Below are positions 7,136 to 13,769 of a stretch of DNA of 22,921 bases, one piece after another; position 1 is the first letter of the stretch; each line of letters opens with the position of its first letter. The notes beneath the pieces were generated by a model, which worked only from the letters and a program-made list of their open reading frames with translations, was not told the origin of the DNA and did no database searches. The stretch is from a virus. A program made the position numbers and the translations under genes. Location: positions 1 to 22,921 of the IMG/VR virus record IMGVR_UViG_3300022074_000398. One strand, 5' to 3'.

Positions 7136-7507
7136 CTAGCTGATTTCCTCATAGCTGATCATGATATCGCAATCGGATGCTGCCGATGCTAACGCTGTGA
7201 TGGATTTATCTTCTAGCAAATAAAACGCAGAATTTTTATCAATAATGACAAGTGAACTGTCTGCTGGAACTACTACAGTCTTGGCAAAAAATTTGTCACT
7301 TCCTGCGCCGGCAGCAGCAGAGTTAATAGCTACTGAAACATCCACTGCAGATGTGCCGTCAATATTGGAACAGAGGACTGTATTGATCTTGAAAACCTTT
7401 CCAGACGAAGCCGCATTACTTACAATGCTTGCAGCACTTGTAGTTAATGTGGCTGTCGTCGTCTGACCATTAATCGTTGCGACGTTGACGATATTTGGGT
7501 TTGCCAT
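7136..7507 (-). CDS. Small virion-type beta protein
   Basis: A 123-residue protein with a good ribosome site, AGGAGCAAAAA, before ATG 7507. It starts MANPNIVNVATINGQTTTAT, then has alternating hydrophobic and Ser/Ala/Thr strands, including KVFKINTVLCSNIDG, FAKTVVVPADSSLVIIDKN and FYLLEDKSITALAS. It ends in IMISYEEIS. The layout, a Ser/Thr-rich beta-sandwich-like fold without catalytic residues, resembles small proteins common in marine phage tail clusters. It sits between the 398-aa fibre and the glycine-rich adhesin, so it may be a tail or fibre-base component. The exact role is unknown. Confidence 0.65.
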   Translation of the reverse strand: MANPNIVNVATINGQTTTATLTTSAASIVSNAASSGKVFKINTVLCSNIDGTSAVDVSVAINSAAAGAGSDKFFAKTVVVPADSSLVIIDKNSAFYLLEDKSITALASAASDCDIMISYEEIS

Positions 7508-7516
7508 TTTTTGCTC

Positions 7517-8713
7517 CTAGCCGAAAATCATGGCCACTGCGATGGCCTTGCCTGTGGACACACCTCCACTGCCACCGCCAGATATGGTGATAGTTTTGGT
7601 TGCACCTGTGCCAGAAGCCGTGACGCCGGAACCCACAAAATTGAGGGTCTGAGCTTGGGTGGACAAAGCACTTCCCTCGTCCTGAACTGTAAGCCCGCTG
7701 CCCGAGCCAGCCGTGGTTTGTGTCGTACCATCGCTGAATTGGATGCCAGTGCTGTGTGCTACGAGTTGACCTGTGAGAGTGCCGCCAGCCAGGGCCAAAT
7801 AATCACTCGTAGCCGCCGTGGCCATCGTGCCAAGACCAAGGTTTGAACGCGCTCCCGCTTGGTCAGACGCCCCCGTTCCGCCATCGGCCACTGGCAAGTC
7901 GCCAGTCGAAAGTTGACCACCGCTTGAAGTGTACAACGCACCGGCTGACAGGCTGGTTGGCAGGATCAGGTCGTATGTAGCACTGGCAGAGTGTGGTGGA
8001 CTAGCAATAGAAACACCATGTGAGTTTGACTCACAGTTCAACATCACCTTACCAGCATTTGTATTTCCACGAACTTCTAAATAACCTGTACCGTTTGCCG
8101 CAACTTGCACATTCCCGTTTGTGTTTGTTGAGCTGAGTGCATTTGCATCAAGTTGTAAATTATCGATTCTTGCATCTGTTACGGCAGCGCTTGTGCCAAG
8201 TGTAATGCCATCAATAGCACCACCATCAATATTCACACTATCAGAAGCCTGCGTTGCAATCGTACCAATACCCAGGTTTGTCCTGGCTGTACCCGCATCA
8301 CTCGCGCCTGTGCCACCGTCAGCTACAGCTAGATCAGTAATTCCAGCAACACTGCCACCCGTTACCGCAACATTAGTTATATTCACTGCTCCAGCGGCAT
8401 CGGCAAATACAGCCTTACCAGCAGGATACACGCAGAACACATCTTTTGTGCCAGCAGAAAAATCTGTAGCTGAACCATTATTACTGCTAGCTAGTACAGT
8501 AGTTCGGCTCAATGTCGTGCCGCTAGCTGTATAAGTACCTAGCGCCGTTTCCCATTCATCAGCGCTACGATGCACAATCGTAAAATATGTTGTATTCGTA
8601 TTACCGACTTCGGTAAAAGCATCAAAACCTGTCACAGCGCCAGCAAGGGTAAGTGTACCAGTGCCGGTAGTTGTGGAAGTCTCGCGTACTCTATCTTTTA
8701 CGACCAGGGCCAT
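7517..8713 (-). CDS. Tail fibre protein with repeated VADGGTGASD module
   Basis: A 398-residue protein with AGGATGAATCT before its ATG. The N-terminal 100 residues (VVKDRVRETSTTTGTGTLTL, later YFTIVHRSADEWE and DVFCVYPAGKAVF) form a globular part seen at the base of many phage fibres. The shaft contains two copies of a well-known fibre module, VADGGTGASD....AR[TS]NLG[IL]GT, at about residues 130-152 and 276-297. Between them sits SVNIDGGAIDG, also present in the 485-aa fibre. The C-terminal part has QFSDGTTQTTAGSG and LTVQDEGSALSTQAQTLNF, ending STGKAIAVAMIFG. The DNA of the C-terminal third is richer in G and C than that of the N-terminal half, suggesting a mosaic gene. It is likely a fibre that tethers the downstream adhesin. 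Confidence 0.82.
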   Translation of the reverse strand: MALVVKDRVRETSTTTGTGTLTLAGAVTGFDAFTEVGNTNTTYFTIVHRSADEWETALGTYTASGTTLSRTTVLASSNNGSATDFSAGTKDVFCVYPAGKAVFADAAGAVNITNVAVTGGSVAGITDLAVADGGTGASDAGTARTNLGIGTIATQASDSVNIDGGAIDGITLGTSAAVTDARIDNLQLDANALSSTNTNGNVQVAANGTGYLEVRGNTNAGKVMLNCESNSHGVSIASPPHSASATYDLILPTSLSAGALYTSSGGQLSTGDLPVADGGTGASDQAGARSNLGLGTMATAATSDYLALAGGTLTGQLVAHSTGIQFSDGTTQTTAGSGSGLTVQDEGSALSTQAQTLNFVGSGVTASGTGATKTITISGGGSGGVSTGKAIAVAMIFG

Positions 8714-8722
8714 AGATTCATC

Positions 8723-9154
8723 CTATGCAATCCTGATGATTGCGTTTGAAGCATCTGCTGTGGGAAACTGCACTGTGAAATCACCAGCACTAGCTGTTTT
8801 ATCACTGCCAAAATCTAACACGCAAACGGCAGGATCACTTGCAGCTGACTCATTAAAAATCAAAGCACCGCGAGCAGTAATGCTGACTGTACTAAATGTC
8901 AGGTCAGCAAAATCTGCTAATGCTGTTGTACTTGATGCTACGGGTGTCACGTTTGTTAGCGTGCCGCCTTTTGCTGAGTACCCAGAACCTGACACTTCAT
9001 TTGAAGTTGTATATGCAGTTGTTGCGGCATCAAGCGACGCACTGCTGGTATACAACGCTAACTTGAAAGTGTTACCGCTACTGTTTGTAAAATCATGAAC
9101 GCCTTTGAGCAACTCAACTTTGAAAGATGTGCACATCGCTTGTGTAATTGACAC
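8723..9154 (-). CDS. Conserved small virion protein, GTG start
   Basis: A 143-residue protein. The start is GTG at 9154, right after the TAA of the upstream gene, and is supported by AGGAG eight bases upstream; an internal ATG six codons later would waste that site. The N-terminus contains CTSFKVELLKGVHDFTNSSG, then TFKLALYTSSASLDAATTAY, NEVSGSGYSAKGGTL, and a hydrophobic beta-rich rest. I know this TSFKxELLxGxHxF / FKxALYTSSA / NEVSGxGY pattern from many marine phage genomes, where it is annotated only as a virion or hypothetical protein. It lies immediately before the first fibre gene, so a role at the fibre attachment site is plausible but inferred. Confidence 0.7.
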   Translation of the reverse strand: MSITQAMCTSFKVELLKGVHDFTNSSGNTFKLALYTSSASLDAATTAYTTSNEVSGSGYSAKGGTLTNVTPVASSTTALADFADLTFSTVSITARGALIFNESAASDPAVCVLDFGSDKTASAGDFTVQFPTADASNAIIRIA

Positions 9155-9445
9155 TTATATTCTCCTTATCAACTGTGCTAAATCATCATGACCTTGTTGT
9201 TTTAGCAGATTATAAACAGTCGTTCTATCAGAAACGACAGCTTGTTTCATATAGTAGACTAAAACATTCCGCAACGTATCGCAATACGCCCTTGCTTGTT
9301 GCTGAATTTCTGGCGGCGCTGAGTCAGAAACCTGAAGTATTTTACTCAGGCACATCTCAGCTACATCTTCAACTGAGTGCCCCTTGTTTGATGTTGTAGC
9401 AACACCAACAGAACCGATATCTGTAGCAACCTCTACACTAAACAT
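9155..9445 (-). CDS. Conserved helical phage protein of unknown function
   Basis: A 96-residue protein whose ATG overlaps the TAA of the upstream connector gene (TAATG at 9445). The C-terminal two thirds are helical, with APPEIQQQARAYCDTLRNVL, then VLVYYMKQAVVSDRTTVYNL and a QQGHDDLAQLIRRI ending. The SDRTTxYNLLxQQGHxDxAxxIRR pattern recurs in phage genomes next to connector and tail genes, from memory. I know of no assigned biochemical role. Lack of a signal peptide or membrane segment fits a cytoplasmic or virion-internal protein. Tight coupling to the connector suggests a role in head completion or tail joining. Confidence 0.68.
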   Translation of the reverse strand: MFSVEVATDIGSVGVATTSNKGHSVEDVAEMCLSKILQVSDSAPPEIQQQARAYCDTLRNVLVYYMKQAVVSDRTTVYNLLKQQGHDDLAQLIRRI

Positions 9446-10092
9446 TAACTTTTCTGCCTCATGACAAGTCCTGTTCTATACGCATCTGTGACTTCATCTG
9501 CTTCACCAAACTCTTTCAATCGTGCAAGTGCCTCAGCATAACGGCTTTGATAATTTTGCAGCACATCTGTTTCGCCTTTCATGAACGTATATGCTTCATA
9601 TAACGATGCATACAAAAGTGCTAACGGCGCATAATTACTCAACCAAGTAGTTTCACTATCTGCACCTGCGGTTAATGAAGCAGGTCGATAATAATAATGA
9701 AACTCTGCTACATAGGCTTGGTCTGGTGTTGGAGCAACGATAAAGTTGCGATTATCAAACTGCGAATAATACTTAGGCGTGCCTGTCGTAGCACTATTAG
9801 GGTTGACTGTCTGTATAAACGAGACATCTTTACGCAGCAAAAACTCTTGCTGTGAATTATTTATGATCGATAGAGAAAAAGCAGCCAGAAAATCAATAGG
9901 AAACACAAGAAATTTTTGGTTCGCTGTAAAAGTACCAGAGGCATTTTTGCGGAAGATGGATAGCTGCACCTCTGTAAAGATTCGCTGTTCCGCATTTTTT
10001 ATAAAAGTATTTAGCTGGTTCACAAAAGTTGTTTCTGTGTTTTCAGTGTAATCTTGTATCGCTGTTTTTAATTCTGCATATGTGAATGTCAT
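9445..10092 (-). CDS. Head-tail connector / adaptor protein (T7 gp11 / P22 gp4-like), copy B
   Basis: A 215-residue protein starting MTFTYAELKTAIQDYTENTE; its ATG overlaps the zinc-ribbon gene's stop (ATGA). N-terminal helices (LNTFIKNAEQRIFTEVQLSI) are followed by a beta section and then the pattern TPKYYSQFDNRNFIVAPTPD, with FHYYYRPASLT next. A final helical part includes LALLYASLYEAYTFMKGE and YQSRYAEALARLKEF. This order (N-terminal helices, P-x-YY...PtPd...f.YY, C-terminal helices) matches connector/adaptor proteins that dock under the portal in podoviruses. The 303-aa protein at 10400-11311 shows the same order, so the two look like diverged paralogues. Exact ring position is not deducible. 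Confidence 0.72.
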   Translation of the reverse strand: MTFTYAELKTAIQDYTENTETTFVNQLNTFIKNAEQRIFTEVQLSIFRKNASGTFTANQKFLVFPIDFLAAFSLSIINNSQQEFLLRKDVSFIQTVNPNSATTGTPKYYSQFDNRNFIVAPTPDQAYVAEFHYYYRPASLTAGADSETTWLSNYAPLALLYASLYEAYTFMKGETDVLQNYQSRYAEALARLKEFGEADEVTDAYRTGLVMRQKS

Positions 10093-10403
10093 GATACCAC
10101 CACCAATACAATTCCCACCGAGGCTAATCCTGCAAGCCCTCTTGCAGAAGCAGACGGTGGAAAAATTTTGCCATCACCAACAACAACAAGCATCGGCTCT
10201 TTTCTATCTGTTCTAGGCTCAAAAAGAGCTTGTGCATCTGGCGGCGGAACAGTCGGCTCAAGCTGTGGTGCTTTTGGTTCATAACACTCACCGCAAACTT
10301 TCAACCCATTCCATTCTTTGCGCAGCTCAGTATAACGATAAGCCTGCCCACAACGATCACATATCGCTTGTGCATATCTGCCACTGGCAAACAAATTACT
10401 CAT
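10089..10403 (-). CDS. Small zinc-ribbon protein (CxxC...CxxC)
   Basis: A 104-residue protein. ATG 10403 overlaps the TGA of the upstream connector gene (ATGA), and its own stop overlaps the next ATG in the same way. Cysteines 15, 18, 37 and 40 form CDRCG and CGEC pairs, with RYTELRKEWNGLKVC between them, followed by KAPQLEP. The spacing fits one zinc ribbon. The CxxCG...WNGLxVCxxC pattern is recurrent beside connector genes in marine phages (from memory). The C-terminus is Pro-rich and then hydrophobic, AGLASVGIVLVVVS, perhaps a membrane-touching or buried tail. A structural zinc ribbon that helps build the connector is more likely than a transcription factor, because of the fixed position between two connectors. 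Confidence 0.7.
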   Translation of the reverse strand: MSNLFASGRYAQAICDRCGQAYRYTELRKEWNGLKVCGECYEPKAPQLEPTVPPPDAQALFEPRTDRKEPMLVVVGDGKIFPPSASARGLAGLASVGIVLVVVS

Positions 10404-11311
10404 ACGTTTATAAACCCGTAAAAGTCTTTAGCAGGAATAAGGCTCAAACCGGCCCTATCTCTATCCTCTGCTGCGGCACGTTCAAACTCTTCTTCATATT
10501 GCGCTTTCAACAATTGCGTCAACTGCGGATTGCGTTTCATCGATAGATAGTACGCCAATCCTGCTGCTAAACAAGGATAGAACCGAAAAGGTACCTCCGT
10601 TTCGTTTGTAAAATCATCGGCATCATCAATGCGAGTCAACCTATCATACACAAACTCATAGACCGAAGATTGGTCTGGCGTTGCCCAAAACCGTATCTGC
10701 GGAGTTATCTGTCTATCAACATAAAATTGTGTAGGCTGTGCTTGTGTCAACTTATTACTCAAGTTGAGGTATTGGTCGCGGCTGATACGGCTAAGTGTTG
10801 TATCTGCTTGCGAGGTAGTTCCTGTACTTTGCCGGAGCACGCCAGATAATACATCAATTGATGCCTGAACATCTTCAAAACCTAACGCACTAGAAAGCGT
10901 CGTGGTGGCACCACTCGTTGCGCCAGTCAACGTTTCACTTGCTGTAAACGTTCCTGTGGGCACTGCAACAGTAAGTTGAGTACTGCTAGGTTTGGCTGTA
11001 ATCTGTGCTGTGGCGGCGCTAGAACTGCCTGTGATGGTTTCACCTAGCGTAAAGCTGCCGCTTGCTGCTACCGTCGCTACCAAATCACCAACGGGGTATG
11101 TGTTCACTCCTGCGACGAGCTTCAGTGTTTTTTGCTCTATTGTCCACCTGTTCAATCCCCTGTTCGCCCAATCAGCAAACAGAATATTCAGTGAACGTTT
11201 TGCAGAAGTTAGATCATAACCTGTGCGGGGTATAACACCACACCGCTCATAGGCTTCTTCAATGTAATCAGCTATATCAAGCGAAAAGTTTTTTGATTCA
11301 GAAAAAGCCAT
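10400..11311 (-). CDS. Head-tail connector / adaptor protein, copy A, with inserted beta module
   Basis: A 303-residue protein; ATG 11311 lies two bases after the TAG of the upstream gene. The first helices (DIADYIEEAYERCGVIPRTG, SAKRSLNILFADWANRGL, NRWTIEQ) are typical of P22 gp4/T7 gp11-like tail accessory proteins in marine phages. Residues about 80-142 hold an extra Ser/Thr/Gly module of two related units, GSFTLGETITGSSSAATAQI and GTFTASETLTGATSGATTTL. The core then resumes with QPTQFYVDRQITPQIRFWATPD, YEFVYDRLTRIDD and a C-terminal helical part, FYPCLAAGLAYYLS to EEFERAAAED. This order parallels the 215-aa protein at 9445-10092. It probably binds the portal ring after packaging. The insert may project from the connector. 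Confidence 0.76.
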   Translation of the reverse strand: MAFSESKNFSLDIADYIEEAYERCGVIPRTGYDLTSAKRSLNILFADWANRGLNRWTIEQKTLKLVAGVNTYPVGDLVATVAASGSFTLGETITGSSSAATAQITAKPSSTQLTVAVPTGTFTASETLTGATSGATTTLSSALGFEDVQASIDVLSGVLRQSTGTTSQADTTLSRISRDQYLNLSNKLTQAQPTQFYVDRQITPQIRFWATPDQSSVYEFVYDRLTRIDDADDFTNETEVPFRFYPCLAAGLAYYLSMKRNPQLTQLLKAQYEEEFERAAAEDRDRAGLSLIPAKDFYGFINV

Positions 11312-11315
11312 CTAT

Positions 11316-11936
11316 CTACTCATCTTGTGGGAGATGAAGATTATCAAACACTTCATCTATATCACGATACTCCTCGCTTTCAGAGCTAAACGCCCTGTGC
11401 ATCGGCTCAAAATCTGGTCGCTCATCACCAAGTTCAAAAAACGCTGGGTCATAAAACTGCGCCCGATTGTTTGGTACGCCAACTATATGCCCCATATCTA
11501 AACAGCACAAATGCGTGATTTTGTTTTGCCGATGATCATCCGCATACATACTGTTCATATAGTCAACTGAAAACCAATACCTTCCTGGAACTTTTACACC
11601 CTCTATGAGAGCAAACATAGGCATGTCTGCGAACATATCAAACCGAACTACAGAAAACTCAAACGAACTGCAATCCCAGGGCTGTATTTGGTAATCAGAA
11701 AAATCATCCTCACAATCTTTCGTGACTAATGCTCTCAGTGGCATGCGGCTCCATCCGTAACCACCGAGACCCTCTTCTGTGAAACAAACTTGAAAGCTCA
11801 GCTGCTTACCCATGTAAGCTGTTACTGCATGGACAAATCCTTGTAAGTATTCGCCATGTCCACGTTTGTTCGCAGTAGTGTACTCTTTACGGATTAATAA
11901 CCTTTTGAAGGGTATGTTTTCCGTAAGGAGTGCCAT
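11316..11936 (-). CDS. Protein of unknown function, likely virion-related
   Basis: A 206-residue protein whose ATG overlaps the TGA of the small basic gene upstream (TGATG). I do not recognise the family. It is moderately acidic, has Cys at several positions (QVCFTEEGLGGYGW, KDCEDDF, PWDCSSFEF, HLCCLDMGHIVGV) and many aromatic residues, e.g. PGRYWFSVDYMNSMY. The C-terminal 40 residues are very acidic (SSESEEYRDIDEVFDNLHLP). No membrane segment or signal peptide is visible. Its place between head decoration genes and the connector genes suggests a structural or assembly role. The Cys/Trp-rich composition is unlike its neighbours, so it could also be an enzyme or a host-directed factor that only happens to sit here. 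Confidence 0.55.
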   Translation of the reverse strand: MALLTENIPFKRLLIRKEYTTANKRGHGEYLQGFVHAVTAYMGKQLSFQVCFTEEGLGGYGWSRMPLRALVTKDCEDDFSDYQIQPWDCSSFEFSVVRFDMFADMPMFALIEGVKVPGRYWFSVDYMNSMYADDHRQNKITHLCCLDMGHIVGVPNNRAQFYDPAFFELGDERPDFEPMHRAFSSESEEYRDIDEVFDNLHLPQDE

Positions 11937-12082
11937 CAGTACTTAGCTTTTTTGACCATCCCACCCATTTTCATTTTGCGAGGCTTGGCTTTAGCACCCG
12001 CCTTACTCGCCGTAGTGGTCTTTTTTGCTTTCTTTTTCATATCAAGAAATTTTTTAAGTCCTTTGGGCATTGTACCAGGCAT
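11936..12082 (-). CDS. Small Lys-rich protein with KMKMGGM tail
   Basis: A 48-residue protein. I place the start at ATG 12082 rather than 12151: GAAGGAG sits eight bases upstream, and this start removes a 56-nt overlap with the upstream gene. The sequence begins MPGTMPKGLKKFLDMKKKAK and ends RKMKMGGMVKKAKY. The K[MR]KMGGM ending recurs in tiny basic proteins of marine phages, from memory, without a known role. The charge suggests binding to DNA or to an acidic protein. Its stop overlaps the next gene's start (TGATG). Confidence 0.6.
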   Translation of the reverse strand: MPGTMPKGLKKFLDMKKKAKKTTTASKAGAKAKPRKMKMGGMVKKAKY

Positions 12083-12095
12083 AGCTTTTCTCCTT

Positions 12096-12380
12096 CTACC
12101 AGGCTTTGCAAGACCAGTAACGCGCGGAAAATTTGTCCTTAGCAGTGTCACAATTATGTCTCGCTCTAAAATTTTTCCTGCGTCCTGGTTGATCTTTTTT
12201 GATAGTCATGTTAGGATCACCAAAACGAACCAACTTCACCTCTTTGCCTTTTTTAGCAAGTACGGCAGATTTTTTCTTGCCGCCAGGAGTGCGCTTTGGC
12301 TTGTTGAATCCAGCAAAACTTTCACCGCGATACTTTACACGGCCACTGGCAAGCCTCTGCACATCTTTAGTAGTAGCCAT
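12096..12380 (-). CDS. Basic conserved protein with RARHxCD...YWSC motif
   Basis: A 94-residue protein. ATG 12380 overlaps the TGA of the upstream gene (TGATG); the extra upstream codon would be TTG. The C-terminal half contains VKLVRFGDPNMTIKKDQPGR, then RARHNCDTAKDKFSARYWSC, ending KAW. I recognise the VRFGDPxMxIK...RRxxFRARHxCD...YWSC pattern from proteins of marine phages and some eukaryotic viruses. H75, C77 and C91 could bind a metal, but that is speculation. The N-terminal half is Lys/Arg/Gly-rich. Function is unknown; a small internal head protein or a DNA-contacting protein is possible. Confidence 0.66.
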   Translation of the reverse strand: MATTKDVQRLASGRVKYRGESFAGFNKPKRTPGGKKKSAVLAKKGKEVKLVRFGDPNMTIKKDQPGRRKNFRARHNCDTAKDKFSARYWSCKAW

Positions 12381-12784
12381 CAAGCGTACTCTTTTTTCAC
12401 CTGAATGATCACTGTATATGTATCTGCAGCAGTATGGCCAACTGTGGTGAACAATATGTCACCAGTTTTCCCACTGCCTGCATTATTGGTAAGGCCACCA
12501 AAAAGTGAATAATCATGATACCCACTTTGGTTTTCACCTAACTCGATGCAAAACACATTTGATGATGCGTCAAAAAGCAACTGCACTTTCATGCCGTTAC
12601 ATTGCCACCAAATTTTTTCAATAGTTGCACCAGAACAAACTGTTCCATTAGGCAAACTGGCTAGAGCAGAAACATCAACTTTAGCTACATTTGCTTCGCC
12701 AGAACCGTCAGATACATTGGTGAACTTGAGTACAGCAGTCTTTTGTCCATCAACTATTGTCTGCGAAGTGACTGCATCTGCCAT
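12380..12784 (-). CDS. Small virion-type beta protein
   Basis: A 134-residue protein with an AGGAGTAAATA site before ATG 12784. It starts MADAVTSQTIVDGQKTAVLK and alternates beta-like strands with polar turns: TIEKIWWQCNGMKVQLLFDA, NVFCIELGENQSGYHDY, GKTGDILFTTVGH and DTYTVIIQVKKEYA at the end. No membrane span or catalytic motif is seen. The strand pattern suggests a beta-sandwich of the kind found in head decoration or tail-joining proteins. It belongs to the post-capsid gene group, with the downstream basic gene coupled through a TGATG overlap. I do not know a precise family. Confidence 0.62.
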   Translation of the reverse strand: MADAVTSQTIVDGQKTAVLKFTNVSDGSGEANVAKVDVSALASLPNGTVCSGATIEKIWWQCNGMKVQLLFDASSNVFCIELGENQSGYHDYSLFGGLTNNAGSGKTGDILFTTVGHTAADTYTVIIQVKKEYA

Positions 12785-12787
12785 TAT

Positions 12788-12985
12788 TTACTCCTCAAGC
12801 TCGCCACGTAAGATCATCGCCTTACGTTCAGCACTTCCAACTGGGGGCAAAGAAACCGTCGCAGCGGCAGACTTTTTTGTCTTTTTTGCAGGTGTTTCCT
12901 CAACCCAGGCTTCGTTTTCTGGGGTGTTGGGGTCATCTGCAACATAATGCCCTGCTTTAGTTCTGGCCCTTTTGCGTTCAGCCAT
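12788..12985 (-). CDS. Small charged protein, unknown function
   Basis: A 65-residue protein. Two ATG codons are adjacent (12988 and 12985); the AGGAGTAA site is seven bases from the second, which I prefer. The N-terminus is basic (MAERKRARTKAGHYVADDPN), the middle has TPENEAWVEETPAKKTKKSA and the C-terminus SAERKAMILRGELEE is helical. The AGHYxxDDPxTPxNEAW segment is a pattern I associate with small phage proteins near head genes. There is no enzymatic motif. It may be a minor head or joining protein; its place between two beta-rich virion proteins is the only contextual clue. Confidence 0.58.
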   Translation of the reverse strand: MAERKRARTKAGHYVADDPNTPENEAWVEETPAKKTKKSAAATVSLPPVGSAERKAMILRGELEE

Positions 12986-12994
12986 CATTTACTC

Positions 12995-13711
12995 CTATCG
13001 CGTTTGGCAAGCGAACAAGTAATCGATCGTTGCTGATTTTGTGCCCGTTGCTGAACCAGAAAATTCCATCGCACCAATAGCAAGGTTTTCATCATCTGGA
13101 ATATTCGCAGTATGCGTTGCAACTAGAGCTCGGTTGACAAAAAACTCAACAGAACCAGTGCCCTTCACATGAAACCCAAGTGTGACAAAAGTATCATCGC
13201 TGATATCAATACCTGAATCAGTCGTGGTAGCTGTGCCGTCTTTTTCAGTGATACAATCAATATTTGTGTCGCCATCATCAACTTGAAACACAATACGGTC
13301 AGCAGCAGCCAACATCGCTTCTGGGTTTGTAGCAAAGTTTGTAGTCAAGCCAACACAAAGCTCAATCGCACCGCCCTCACTATCACCAACTTTTAACTTA
13401 GTTTCAAACCAGATGTCTCGGCCAGAGGCGAGTGCAAAAATCTCATTACCTTGAACGCTGGCACCATCATTATCTGTAGTGGCCTGTGAAGTAAGCACAA
13501 GGGTGCCACTTTCAGCATCTGCACCAAGTGCAGCAGTTGCACTGGAATCTTTTACAACAGTCCAGTCACTGGTAGCATCAAGCGCCACACCAGTAAAATC
13601 ATCCATGTAAACCAGATAATCTGGATTTACGCTTACTGGGAGGTTTTCAAACCATTTATTGGAATTGTTTTTACCGGCAAACAAAACTGGGCCAGTGAAA
13701 TGTACAGCCAT
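12995..13711 (-). CDS. Lectin-like (jelly-roll) virion protein, possible head decoration or fibre
   Basis: A 238-residue protein with ACAGGAGTATGAC before its ATG. It begins MAVHFTGPVLFAGKNNSNKW, then VYMDDFTGVALD. The central part has DIWFETKLKVGDSEGGAIEL, IVFQVDDGDTNI, FVTLGFHVKGTGSVEFFVNR and a final strand SATIDYLFACQT. Alternating strands with a F-x-V-[NDG]-G-type turn are the pattern of concanavalin/LamG-like jelly rolls. In marine phages such proteins often follow the capsid gene and decorate the head, but a carbohydrate-binding role is not proven by sequence. The gene lies beyond the capsid terminator, so it depends on read-through or on a promoter of its own. Confidence 0.66.
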   Translation of the reverse strand: MAVHFTGPVLFAGKNNSNKWFENLPVSVNPDYLVYMDDFTGVALDATSDWTVVKDSSATAALGADAESGTLVLTSQATTDNDGASVQGNEIFALASGRDIWFETKLKVGDSEGGAIELCVGLTTNFATNPEAMLAAADRIVFQVDDGDTNIDCITEKDGTATTTDSGIDISDDTFVTLGFHVKGTGSVEFFVNRALVATHTANIPDDENLAIGAMEFSGSATGTKSATIDYLFACQTR

Positions 13712-13733
13712 GTCATACTCCTGTCGTGGCTAG

Positions 13734-13751
13734 TGTCAGCAAATGCTGTCA
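13734..13751. promoter_or_regulatory. 18-bp imperfect palindrome between capsid terminator and next gene
   Basis: TGTCAGCAAATGCTGTCA reads as an inverted repeat with one mismatched pair. It lies in the only sizeable gap of the left 17 kb, between the terminator and the jelly-roll gene. It could be an operator or a small hairpin in the leader; there is no T-run to make it a second terminator. Confidence 0.3.
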
Positions 13752-13769
13752 GGGTACGCTAGTGTAGGC

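Noticed and set aside
12083-12151. Longer N-terminus (start 12151) for the small Lys-rich protein
   Set aside because: The internal ATG at 12082 has a strong GAAGGAG site at proper spacing and avoids most of the overlap with the upstream gene.
13712-13769. Possible sigma70-type promoter (CTGACA with TATGAC at 16 bp) before the jelly-roll gene
   Set aside because: The -10-like element lies next to the ATG, so transcripts would lack the ribosome site; match is also weak.
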